A stretch of DNA of 64,000 nucleotides from the NCBI GenBank assembly GCA_943737045.1, contig CALSFV010000207.1, positions 1,117,501 to 1,181,500 on the forward strand, given 5' to 3'. The notes under the pieces were generated by a model. That model saw nothing but the letters and a program-made list of their open reading frames with translations, made no database searches and had not been told where the DNA came from. Each line of letters starts with the position of its first letter. The first letter of the stretch is position 1. This DNA is from Parapristionchus giblindavisi (Eukaryota; Nematoda; Chromadorea; Rhabditida; Diplogasteridae). This document shows, piece by piece, positions 24,301 to 33,419 of the stretch. The translations under genes were made by a program, and so were the position numbers.

Positions 24301-26295
24301 AGGGAATGGTCTGAGGACACATATCCCGATAGGGGATGGGCGTAAAATGAAAATTTTACGGATCCGTAAAAATGCAAAATTTACAGATTCAAAATCCGTA
24401 AAATCCGTAAAATCTTTAAAACGTGGTTATAGTTTTACATTTCTGCATCATAACAGTATTTATCAACGCAAAGATTGACAATTGACAACAATGAAAATGC
24501 ACGCCAAAGGAAATGAAAAAAGTGTATCTGCGCCATTAATAATTAATCAAAACTACATCACTGGATGTTCTTATAGCACTTATGAGTATTCAGAAATTTT
24601 CGTGATTCGACTATTTTCAATAAGAACATAGTTACACTATTCATAGAACTGTTGCAGATGTTTTTTGCGAGCAAAAAAACATTTTTTGTTGAATTTTCTC
24701 CTATTTTGAAGGATTTGTTTCTTTAAATTATTTTACGGATTTTACGGATTTTTATTTTACCGAATCCGTAAAATAAATATTTTACGGCCAATACCGTAAA
24801 ATCCGTAAAATTCCGTAAAATCCGTAAAATCATTAAAACGTGGTTATAGTTTTACATTTCTGCATCATAACAGTATTTATCAACGCTAAGATTGACAACA
24901 ATGAAAGAGCACATCAGAGGAAATGAAAAAAGTGTATCTGCGCCATTAATAATTAATCAAAACTACATCACTGGATGTTCTTATAGCACTTAGGAGTATT
25001 CAGAAATTTTCGTGATTAGACTATTTTCAATAAGAACATAGTTACACTATTCATAGAACTGTTGTAGATGTTTTTTGCGAGCAAAAAAAAAATGTTGAAT
25101 TTTCTCCTATTTTGAAGGATTTGTTTCTTTAAATTATTTTACGGATTTTACGGATTTTTATTTTACGGAATCCGTAAAATAAATATTTTACGGCCAATAC
25201 CGTAAAATCCGTAAAATCCGTAAAATCCGTAAACGTAAAATCCCATCCCTGATCCCGATCTTCACGAAACTTTGAGGGTATACTAATTCGAACACGCTGA
25301 TTTCAAATCCGTTTTCAAAACCTGCACTTTATGCCGTTGAAGATCGCAATTCAACATTGTATAAATCGAAATGTCCCGGATTCATACCTGATAGGTGGTC
25401 TCGTCTTGAAGAAGTCATCGACGTAGTCTTTTTCCTTCACAGAAGGTAACTCTGCCGTGCCGAATATGTGATATCCAAACGAAATCACGGATATTACGGC
25501 CACAATCGCCAGGAATGTCAATGTCACACAGGAGGTAGGTCTGCATTGGCAGAAACGGAATAAGTTGGCCGGAGTAGGAATCCAACCGAACAATCCATTA
25601 CGTATCGTGTTCAATCGAGACCATATGGAATTGTCCAAGCGTCCTGAAATTTTCAAATAATCGGGTCGTTTTAGGAATTTATTTATCTATTCGATCATTC
25701 ACCAGTGATACCATTAAAGTGAAACCCCCCAGCTAATTTGAAACTCTCCGCTCTGACCACACTCTCTCGTTTTCTTTGTCTACGAGAGAGTAATGCTAGA
25801 GCGAGGAGCAACGTTAGCTTGGGGTGTGTCTTTAATAACGGAGAAAACGAACAAATAGGGTTATGGTTTGTTATTTGGAATAACGATGTATACCTCTTGG
25901 ATTTGGACTGGCAACTGGACTGTTGCTCTCTAAATCGTCTGGCCCTGGATTGGGATCTTCATTGGCATCATCTTCTCCAATTTGCTCCAATGGAATGTCT
26001 TCTACTAATGGCCTATTATCTGAAAAAGAACATCATTGAACCAAGATTTGGAGATACTCAAAGGATATCGTTGAAGCATTTTAACGACACTACTCTGGTA
26101 ATTCTGTCCCGCATACAGAAAACGTGTGAGAGAGTATGGCCAGAGTATTGATTGAAATTAGCATATGAAACTAATTTCAAAGTGAGCCCTTTGGTCTCCT
26201 ATTATGGTATTGGATGATATGAATATACCTTGACTGCCTCTCCTTCTCAATCCATCCGGAAACAGCCGACGAAACCAATTGCGCTGATCACTCAT
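9056..26295 (-). CDS. M1 aminopeptidase-like type II membrane protein, left copy
   Basis: Minus-strand paralogue of the gene at 36774-54227. Exons (high to low): 26295-26229, 26019-25894, 25643-25388, 24234-24128, 23938-23856, 23502-23380, 23333-23281, 23225-23117, 22896-22814, 22541-22430, 22184-22031, 19191-19067, an eroded exon 13 near 18680-18620, 18494-18411, 17790-17731, 17676-17602, 17540-17475, 17427-17320, 17009-about 16903, 13113-13043, 12966-12893, 12544-12497, 12274-12146, 11952-11870, 11514-11423, 11140-11059, 10819-10731, 10686-10629, 10440-10371, 9738-9677, 9595-9553, 9193-9056. Without exon 13 the frame stays open for about 978 aa. It has a cytosolic tail, a TM segment in exon 3, an M1 N-domain (RRWIPCFDEPSFK), a degenerate catalytic region (LEDIPNFGII, WWSDDWIDSG) and an ERAP1-C-like C-terminus. 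The exon 19 donor is weak. It may be expressed or a decaying paralogue. Confidence 0.85.
9237..9362. repeat. Palindromic MITE, CGATGAATAATAACCG family
   Basis: GAGAACCGATGAATAATAAC pairs with GTTATTATTCATCGGTTCTC around a spacer containing AGCGCTTGTCTTTCATATG. It lies in the last intron of the left M1-like gene; the second copy is at 11173-11307. Confidence 0.8.
9796..9843 (+). pseudogene. Displaced inverted copy of M1-like exon 22
   Basis: 48 bp homologous to exon 22 (12544-12497 and 50563-50610), reading IYDDYSPFRDHL on the plus strand. It is preceded by an AG acceptor, followed by the same GTACTC donor, and has no stop. It sits antisense inside an intron of the left M1-like gene and is followed by the same TTTAAAC repeat that follows the real exon 22. 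Confidence 0.8.
10207..10308. repeat. Short MITE related to CACGG foldback elements
   Basis: Begins CACGGGTCTCCAGTAAAAGT and ends with a diverged reverse complement. It has an inner palindrome CTGCCACT...AGTGGCAG. Its ends match the terminal sequence of the large elements at 19491-22001 and 47054-50080. Confidence 0.7.
10500..10606. repeat. Palindromic MITE, CTCTCTCG family
   Basis: Copy in an intron of the left M1-like gene (between exons 28 and 29), with no counterpart in the right-arm intron. This suggests insertion after the duplication. Confidence 0.65.
11173..11307. repeat. Palindromic MITE, CGATGAATAATAACCG family
   Basis: Second copy, in the left exon 25-26 intron. It shares the CTTGTCTCTCATATGCAAATG spacer with the copy at 9237. 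Confidence 0.75.
11549..11696. repeat. Palindromic MITE with TGACGTCA cores
   Basis: TATCCATGAACGTTGGTAAA opens and a diverged reverse complement closes the element. Inner arms are TTTGCCGGCAAACGCGACGT and ACGTCACGTTTGCCGGCAAA. A 37-bp terminal fragment of the same family is at 12076-12112. Confidence 0.75.
12397..12482. repeat. TTTAAAC tandem repeat after exon 22
   Basis: Runs of GTTTAAACATG-type units directly beside the donor of left exon 22. The right copy has a longer array at about 50618-50812. Confidence 0.8.
13351..16786. mobile_element. Foldback element A, about 770-bp inverted arms
   Basis: 13351-14150 is the reverse complement of about 16010-16786; for example ATCCTAGATGACTGATATTT pairs with the other side. 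The 1.9 kb interior holds a smaller TA-flanked element at 14961-15869. The arms contain a tRNA-like B box (GGTTCGAATCC). It lies in the left exon 19-20 intron. No transposase was recognised. Confidence 0.85.
14961..15869. mobile_element. Mariner-like non-autonomous element nested in foldback A
   Basis: Starts CAGGGTGTCCAAAAAGTATT, ends with a near-exact reverse complement, and is flanked by TA on both sides. Inverted arms extend about 230 bp. The GTCCAAAAAGTAT terminus resembles mariner-type ends. The arms contain an open IDFVPHHLRGVIAANG stretch, possibly transposase-derived, but no complete transposase is present. Confidence 0.7.
17826..17938. repeat. Palindromic MITE, shared by both arms
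   Basis: CTCTCTCG-family copy beside exon 15, matched by the copy at 45272-45384 at the same place in the right arm. It therefore predates the duplication or was copied by conversion. Confidence 0.75.
18722..18880. repeat. Palindromic MITE, GCAGGGTARTAT family
   Basis: GCAGGGTAGTATCATAGTAA pairs with TTTAATATTACCCTGC. AAGTAACTTACTTTATACTT forms the inner arms. A sister copy is at about 29031-29190 in the lipid-transfer gene. Confidence 0.75.
19491..22001. mobile_element. Foldback element B (CACGG ends), left arm only
   Basis: Begins CACGGATCTCCTGTAAAAGT and ends with its reverse complement, bracketed by ATAA on both sides. Inverted arms run 19491-20157 and 20458-22001. The second arm is interrupted by a roughly 950-bp insertion at about 20978-21925 that has its own CGATCTGATT inverted ends. 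The same site in the right arm (about 41158-41175) is empty. No transposase was recognised. Confidence 0.85.
24398..25232. repeat. Tandem duplication, 417-bp unit with TCCGTAAAA ends
   Basis: Two units in the left exon 3-4 intron; ACGTGGTTATAGTTTTACAT occurs at 24421 and 24838. Each unit is bounded by clusters of TCCGTAAAA and its complement. It is absent from the right-arm intron. Confidence 0.85.
25724..25830. repeat. Palindromic MITE, shared by both arms
   Basis: CTCTCTCG-family copy between exons 2 and 3 of the left M1-like gene, matched by 37920-38034 on the right. Confidence 0.75.
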
Positions 26296-26574
26296 CGCCC
26301 TGAAACGTATATTGATGCATATATATTTATCGACATCCTCAGCATGAAACAATACAGGCTTGCAAAACAAGAACAATGGATAACAGAATACTCTCGACAT
26401 AGATAGATATTGAATGATTGTAATACTGGACAGGTTATGTGATTTTTATATGGGAAATTGATCAAATTTTTTATCAATGAATGTTTCCAGACGAGCTATC
26501 ATAGGTATAGGAGGATCGGTTAGCCTACGCCTATCACTTAACATCTGCAGTCGAAGAGTCAAACTTAAAGGAAT

Positions 26575-26672
26575 ACCATATGCTAATTTTACTTTCCGCT
26601 CTGGCAACACTCTCTCGTAGACAAAGAAAGCGAGAGAGTATTACCAGAGCGGACAGTTTCAAATTAGCTTGG
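26575..26672. repeat. Palindromic MITE, CTCTCTCG family
   Basis: Copy just upstream of the left M1-like gene, in the loop between the arms, next to a LINE 3' fragment. Confidence 0.65.
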
Positions 26673-26754
26673 GAACTCCCGACCATAGACACAACCTCGC
26701 TTCTTTGTTTACAAAAGTCTACGAAAACCGAGAACATATTAGAGAAATAGAGAG

Positions 26755-26894
26755 CGGAAGGGCCAAAGCGATCAAGAGGAAGACCCGAATTGAGATGGAA
26801 AGATGAATTTGTGAAGATAATCGGGCCAGGCTTTATCAACGTTGCACGCAACAAGGATCAGTGGAACCATATCATGTCGCTACAGATCCGGTGA
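26755..26894 (+). mobile_element. LINE ORF2 C-terminal fragment
   Basis: Reads RGRPELRWKDEF, then IIGPGFINVARNKDQW, then a stop. This matches the GRP-x-x-RW...W/F-x-x-A-x-(D/N)-(R/K)-x-W pattern common at the C-terminus of non-LTR retrotransposon ORF2 proteins. Only about 46 codons survive. Confidence 0.6.
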
Positions 26895-26929
26895 CCCACC
26901 GCTTAGTTGATCTCGATAAAGTGTTTATG

Positions 26930-27110
26930 TGTGCAATCAATGTGTGCAATCGTGTCGTGCATCATTTTCATTCATCAGCAACATTTAGCGGTCGCTATTT
27001 GCAATGCTTTATCGGCATTTTCTTTGTTATATAAATGCAAATTCCACTAAAGCATTGCAAATAGCGACCGCTAAATGTTGCTGATGAATGAAAATGATGC
27101 ACGACTCTGC
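26930..27110. repeat. Long hairpin MITE
   Basis: GTGCATCATTTTCATTCATC... pairs over about 75 bp with the downstream half, around a 40-bp loop. GGTCGCTATTTGCAATGCTT is part of the stem. Other text in 26896-28568 is repeat-derived and no gene is supported. Confidence 0.8.
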
Positions 27111-27589
27111 ACGATTGCACAAATTGAACGACTTAGTGCACGAATGCGGAACCCTACTAGAGAGCGGAAGATATAGAAAGCTATGCGAGAGTAACAGACT
27201 ATACGTTTTGTAGTTGGTGTTACAAAGTCGCGACGGTCTACGGAACAAATGAAATGAAGAGGAGAATATGCGGGGGAATCGCTTCTGCTTTTTGTTTCTT
27301 TCATAAAAGGTTAAGGTAAAGGTACAATCCGTTAGTGAATGCACACGAAGTCCTGCGGGTGATCACTGCTAGGCCAGTGACAATTCAAGGCTTTCTTTCA
27401 TAACCGAGAGAAAAAGCAGCGTTTAGAAATAGCTGGAAGTTGTCAGGGAATGATAGAGAGAATTAACGCATATAGTTAAATTAATAGTATTAATGGATGT
27501 ACAAGAATAAGTAGGCATGCACATTAAATGTAAATTTTGCAAAATAACTAAGTTAGCTAATAATGTGCCTATGGTGTTTCGGCCGTTAC

Positions 27590-27995
27590 GTCTAGTTAGA
27601 AAGAGAAATACATGATAGTCAGACAGAGATCGAAAGATGGAATGAGAAAGGGGAGAAATAGAGAACAAAAGAATAGATATAGGAAGAGGGAGCGACGAGA
27701 CAATCGTAAGGTCAGATATGAGATGGGAAGGAACGCCGTGATCTACCCGATAGATGTTTGCCTTTATGAATCTTAAATTATCGATTAATCTTAATCTTTG
27801 ACCTTTAAATTTTTTAAGAGTTTGTCGAACTTTAACAGAGAACATATCACTATAGAGTTTGTTAGCCTTTATACGTAATGAGGTATGAGTGATTGGAATG
27901 TGCGAAATATACAAGAACTCGTTGCCTAATAATTGTATTATTTGCCCTAATTCTGGGTCTTTTTGTAAAATTGTTAAGTCTTGATCTGTCCAATT
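27590..27995 (-). repeat. Dispersed repeat with a coding-like stretch
   Basis: The minus strand reads WTDQDLTILQKDPELG... followed by FLYISHIPITHTSLRI and SVKVRQTLKKFKGQ without stops, suggesting a degraded element-encoded protein end. Part of it (27590-27860) recurs inverted at 33070-33320. No family was recognised. Confidence 0.4.
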
Positions 27996-28568
27996 TATAA
28001 TCGATCACCCTATTGTCTTATGTTGCCACAGTAGCAACATAGTATTTTGCTCTATAGTATGTCACCCCATGTTGTATCTGTTTTCTTCCTGTACAATACA
28101 ATACATTTATCTTATCAGCACTTAGTGCAGAAGAGTAATCAGGGGCAGGGGGGAATTTTCTTGCAAGTTCTTTCTTCCGTCTCTGAGAGATGTTATTCTC
28201 CATTCAAGAAAACGATCGAAGTGAAACTTGTTTATTGATGTAGAAAACCCACGAAAAACGTTCCGCTATCGTCCATTAGCCCTGCTTGACCCCTTTTCTT
28301 CCTGTGTCACCACTTTAAAAATATTATTATTAAAAGCCTCATCAGCTTCAGAATCCATATTTACATCCATTATAATGCAGATATCGTTCTCGAACAAAAG
28401 CATAGAAATATGTAATACACAACAACAACAGCAACAGTCATATCGTATCATATTTTATATCAATCAATCAATCAATCAATCAATATTGGTGGTTAGTAGT
28501 ACAAGTACGGTCAAGTCTTCAGTCCCTGCTTTTCTTATTAATGTTATATCATTATTATTTGAGCCGTC

Positions 28569-31500
28569 TCATTCCTTGCCGAGAATTGCGCCCATGCGAT
28601 CGCGTACCTTCTGCAGAGGAAGATCAATGTATAAAGATCAAAGATCAATATGTAAAGATCAAAGATCAAAGACCGACACTACTTCAGAACACCGCACCAG
28701 TCCAAAAGTATAGTACAAAAGTCTAGTGTAAAATTCTTGTGTCTAGTTTCCCTTTCCTGTTGATTTTATTTTTCAAACCCTTTTGGACTTGTCCGGTGTT
28801 CTTCTCAACTGTTCTTTATTAGTGAACCAAGAACAAAGATCAAAGATCAAAGATCAAAGATTACATCAGCGTGTCGGCCAAATCCTTGGAAGAATGTCGC
28901 CTCGTCGACTTTATTACCGTCCATTCGGAGAATACCTGTCAGAGATCTAAGATCAAAGTTCAAAGTTCAAAGATCAAACCCCGGAACTAGCTACAATCAG
29001 ACTACAAAACGGACCAAACTCTCCGCTTTTGCAGGGTAATATTACAGCAAGTAGAGCGCAAAAAGTAGCTTACTGTTTACCAATCTTTAGGCTATAAATA
29101 CACGTAATAGCAAAACAATAATGAAAAAGTAAGTAGGAAGTAAGTTACTTTTTGCCCGCTATTTACTGTAATATTACCCCGCAAAACCGGAGCTATAAGA
29201 TACGCAAAATGGCCGACTCTCAAAGAGCTCCTACAAGCTACAAAAACATTGCTCCTACAAGCTACAAGCTCCAAAATGGCCTACTCTCGATGAGCTCCCG
29301 TCGCGCGGGCACATAGGCCATCGCCGCCAGCGTCATTCTGCGCACCGCCCAATTGTGATGAGGCGCCACCGAATTATGGTAGGCGTCCTTGGCGATCATC
29401 GACATCTGCAAAAATATCCATCAGTGACCGTATGCGTGAACAGTTTTCCGGGAAACTGTGACGTCATTAGCGTAGGCGGAGGGTTTTTGGAAAACGCCTC
29501 CGCCTACGCTACATTTTCCCGGAAACGGTTCTTGCATACGGCCACAGGGCTGCTCGGTAAAAGTAGTTTCGGAACATCGGAAAATCGAAATTTTCCGAAA
29601 AATTTCGGAAAATCGGAAATACCAGACCTGGTATCCATGAACGGCGGTATACCGTTTGTCAGTAAACGTGACGTCACAAGCGTAGGGGGAGGCGTTTGCC
29701 AATAGTCCCCCCTACGCTTGTGACGTCACGCTTTCGGCTACGGTTTGCCACCTTTCATGGATAAGACCCCTAGAGAGCTCCCAAGATCATTAAAGTATGC
29801 ACATCTTTTGGTGAACAAAAACAATGGAGCATAACAACGCAAAGAATGGTTCAAAGATCCAAGCACAAACTACAACGCCCAAAGATCAAAGATGACACTT
29901 ATAGTTTGATCTTTGATCTTTGATTTTGGAAAACGCCTCCGCCTACGCTACATTTTCCCGGAAACGGTTCTTGCATACGGCCACAGGGCTGCTCGGTAAA
30001 AGTAGTTTCGGAACATCGGAAAATCGAAATTTTCCGAAAAATTTCGGAAAATCGGAAATACCAGACCTGGTATCCATGAACGGCGGTATACCGTTTGTCA
30101 GTAAACGTGACGTCACAAGCGTAGGGGGAGGCGTTTGCCAATAGTCCCCCCTACGCTTGTGACGTCACGCTTTCGGCTACGGTTTGCCACCTTTCATGGA
30201 TAAGACCCCTAGAGAGCTCCCAAGATCATTAAAGTATGCACATCTTTTGGTGAACAAAAACAATGGAGCATAACAACGCAAAGAATGGTTCAAAGATCCA
30301 AGCACAAACTACAACGCCCAAAGATCAAAGATCAACCTCGATGCTCGGATGGGACTTGCGAATGCCGTCTATGAAGACGACGACGAAGCGCATCGTGCGA
30401 TGGAGCGAGAACAGGGCGTTCGTGATGCCTGAATGACACTTATAGTTTGATCTTTGATCTTTGATCCAAGTGTAGTTTGATCTTTGATCATATTGTAGTT
30501 TGATCTTTGATCCAAGTGTAGTTTGATCTTTGACCCTATTGTAGTTTGATCTTTGATCTTTGATCTTTGAACTCACCATCCGGATGCTTCTCCAGAAACA
30601 GGCCCTTCTTCTTCTCGAATGTTGCCGCGGACGCCATGGACCTACATATACGATACGCAATATTTGCTGACCCCGCTGATTTATCACTAATGCATCGTTA
30701 CGTTTGCCTTATGTGCCTACACACAGAGAAAAGAGGTGTAATCCACAGCACATAAGACCTGTGAAGTGTTATATGTAACACTTTTTGAGCTATTTTAACA
30801 CCTAAAAAGTGTTAAATATAACACTTCACAGGTCTTATGTGCTGAGAGTTACACTTTTTTCTCTGTGCCTACGCCGTAACTTCCGCTGTAACGACGGAGA
30901 CGCGGCGGAGGTTACGGCGTAGGCACGTAAAACAAAAAAAACGATGCATAAGGGTCTTATAGAGGGTTGCAGGACTAGTTAAGATATCCAAGACATCATT
31001 ATTCCCTTTTTCTAAGATTCGCCCTTAAAAGCTCCTTATCTGCCACTGCACAGCGTTTCGAGAAGGTTTTACGGAGAAAAGGTTGAGCGGGAAAAAAGGT
31101 TTGTAAAAGTGAGAGAGCGCTAATTTTTTGGCATTTTGCAGATGCTAAACTCTCGTCATGTGCATCTTTAATGGGCTATAATAAAGCTCCCAACACTGTA
31201 AAAATAGAGCTCCTCACCGATAATTCACGCCGTCGTAGTTAATGGCCTTCCGCACGCGACCGACCTTCGACTGCAAATCATTCGCGGCTACCATGAAGAT
31301 GCGGCCCCAGTTCGACATGAATCTATAGTAAGAAAAGCATTACTTGGGCAAAGGGGCGTGCCTTTTTAAAAATTTCCTGTATAACTTCAACTGCTTTGAT
31401 CTCATTTTCCAACTCCTGTATTCATCACGTGGCCAATATCCCCATGTACCATACCCAAATCACTTACAGTAACCCAACATCCGTAAACCAAATCGACTGT

Positions 31501-32099
31501 AGTGCCTAACTGTACAGTAGTCAAACCATCAGCAGTGTACCCATATACAGTATCCAAACCATCTACAGTATGCCCTTGTACAGTAACCCAAGCAACTACA
31601 GTATGCCCATGTACAGTACCCCAAACCACCTACAGTATTATGGTATACTGTTACCACATACCCGCAGATGGTAGAGAAGATCTCGCATAGGGGTGCCAGC
31701 AGCACGTCTTCCGGCTCCTGCAGCGCCGCCTCCAGCAGCACCTCCATCCGCGATTTGGGCGGGCATACTGTAACTTGCACCATCGCTGACTATCGACGAA
31801 TAACTTTATATCCCAACTCTACCGTACCCACGGCGACGATCGCGTGCGTGGAAGAATTGGACGTTTTGTCCGTGAATTCAGCCGCCGTCCGGAGCTCTAC
31901 CTGAAAGGAAGCTACCGTAATCGGAATTTCCAGTCGAGACCAGAATACCGTACTACGAGCAGACTACCGTAATCTCAAGTTCCAGTCGGGACCAGAATAT
32001 CGTATTACGAGCAGACTACCGTAACCGGAATTTCCAGTCTGGACCTACCGTACTACGGGAATGATTATCGTATACCTTGGAGGAGACATCTGCTGTCAT
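28569..32099 (-). CDS. Glycolipid/ceramide-1-phosphate transfer protein (GLTP fold)
   Basis: Predicted cytosolic sphingolipid transfer protein of 232 aa. Nine minus-strand exons join in phase: 32099-32076, 31900-31828, 31767-31662, 31322-31218, 30641-30577, 30428-30337, 29405-29285, 28935-28865, 28610-28569. Residues following PPKSRMEVLLEAALQEPEDV match the CPTP helix 1 region. NWGRIFMVAANDLQSKV matches the lipid-headgroup site, where D and K are key residues. LFSLHRTMRFVVVFIDGI matches the LHRALHWL...FLE region, with a conserved LHR. AKDAYHNSVAPHHNWAVR matches the A-x-x-Y...HHPWxxR element with its headgroup histidine. CPTP fits better than GLTP. The ATG directly follows a CTCCTCAG acceptor, consistent with trans-splicing. 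It sits in the loop between the two M1-like arms. Confidence 0.87.
29031..29190. repeat. Palindromic MITE, GCAGGGTARTAT family
   Basis: TTGCAGGGTAATATTACAGC pairs with TACTGTAATATTACCCCGCA. It lies in the intron between the last large exon and exon 8 of the lipid-transfer gene. Confidence 0.75.
29485..30332. repeat. Tandem duplication, 440-bp period
   Basis: 29485-29892 and 29925-30332 are near-identical direct copies. Each contains a palindromic element with TGACGTCAC cores and a AAAATTTCGGAAAATCGG hairpin. They lie between exons 6 and 7 of the lipid-transfer gene. A related MITE (TGACGTCATTAGCGTAGGCG) precedes unit 1 at 29428. Confidence 0.9.
30760..30930. repeat. Two adjacent hairpins
   Basis: AAGACCTGTGAAGTGTTATA pairs with its complement ending at 30837. 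CCTACGCCGTAACTTCCGC then pairs with GCGGAGGTTACGGCGTAGG. The second hairpin is related to 37320-37386. Confidence 0.8.
31907..32070. repeat. Tandem CTACCGTAA...CCAGTC repeat, about 57-bp unit
   Basis: Three imperfect units, each with CTACCGTAA, CCAGTCGRGACCAGAATA and TACGAGCAG, in the first intron of the lipid-transfer gene. Shorter CTACAGTA/TACCGTA motifs pepper 31430-31640 in the same gene and the introns of the synthetase at 61501-63056. Confidence 0.8.
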
Positions 32100-33419
32100 T
32101 CTGAGGAGGCCGAGCGACCGCACCGCACGAAACTAGATGAGCAAAGTGGAAATGAAATGGGGGAAGGTCTGAATCACCAGATATAGTCATCAACATTTGC
32201 ATATCATTGATAAAGTTGTCTATTGGATTATACCATGGCGTTAACTAGTTTTATTTTACATGTTCTATAATATTACTAGAGCAAGTTTGCATGCTTTAAT
32301 ATACACATTTAATGTTCCTTCATGTTCATTGATGAAGAAACAAAAAATTTTTTTAAATTAATGCAGAATTTCAAAATAGGAAAATTATAAGAAAATTAAA
32401 TCATGAAAAAATATAAGAAAATTAAAGGAAGTTTTGTAACGACGAAGATTACTGGATACTGTAGGTGCCCCTCTGCACTCACAGCGAATTGTCTCAGAAG
32501 GGTCGATTCGCCACTTCAACTTTCGCAAATATGAGACATTTACTCACATTTGATAAACGCACTACCGTTACATCAAAGTAAGTTCGCTGCATGTGAGCAA
32601 GACATTCTCTCGAAGTGAATATTCCGCTCACAAACGTCCTAACTTTATAATTCGGTGAGACACTTCTTCAGTGAAAATAGCCCATCATCGCTGACTTTGA
32701 TAAAATTATAAATATGCCACTCTACCTGGTTCTTTATTAAATAGCAAAAGTAGGTAGTACCGAACACAGTATTCTGGTTCAAGCCATTTTGTTTCCATAG
32801 CCAGACAAGCGAAAGACGATTGCATTTGAGAGAGTTTCTATGTTGAGCGGTCGTTTTGGCTTTCACAGTCTATAGAACATTGTGCGAAATATCTACCCTC
32901 CATCGAAACATGATTATGAGAAATTAGGATCCGTGTAAAGAGGCAAAGGCTGCTTTATATTTCACACATTCCAATCAATCATATATCTCATTACTTATAA
33001 TACTTATAATTATACTTATATTCATTATTTTATTAAATATAATAAAATAATAAACTGTATTGTGATATGGCGTACTCTGTTAAAGTTCGACGAACTCTTC
33101 AAAAAATAAGAAGCTCAAAGATTAAGATTGATGATTAATCGATAATTTAAGATTCATAAAGGAACAAACATCTGTTGGGTAGATCACGGCGTTCCTTCCC
33201 ACCTTTGACCTCACGATTGTCTCGTTGCTTCCTTTGTTCTCTATTTCACCCGTTTCTCTTCCAATCTTTCTATCTCTGTCTGACTCTTATGTTATTTCTC
33301 TCTTTTTTTGTCGACGGTAACTATATCTATCCTCTCTCTATGCGTTAATGCGCTCGATCTTTCCCTGACAATGAGAACTACAGATACGGTTAAGAGACCG
33401 GCTCGGTAAGACTCGAGCA
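32100..33419. other. Intergenic, MITE and repeat debris
   Basis: No gene seen. It contains an ACAGTATTCTGG-family MITE at 32766-32881 and, at 33070-33320, an inverted copy of part of 27590-27860. Confidence 0.55.

Larger units (their letters stand above)
8690..26480. repeat. Left arm of giant inverted duplication
   Basis: Homologous, in reverse orientation, to about 36590-58880. Outer matching sequence includes GATAAAGCTATT and CAACGAAAAAGTTGG (8690-8760 against 58790-58860). Inner matching sequence reaches about 200 bp upstream of the M1-like start codon. Thirty-one of 32 exons of the M1-like gene pair between arms with conserved phase. Arm lengths differ through independent insertions and deletions. 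Confidence 0.88.

Noticed and set aside
27027..27344. Minus-strand open frames of 77 and 105 codons
   Set aside because: They overlap a long hairpin MITE, show no conserved text or splice signals, and the two frames overlap each other.
31402..31904. Val/Thr/Tyr repeat proteins in both strands
   Set aside because: They come from CTACAGTA/GTACAGTA motif clusters in introns of the lipid-transfer gene. Only 31662-31767 and 31828-31900 are coding.
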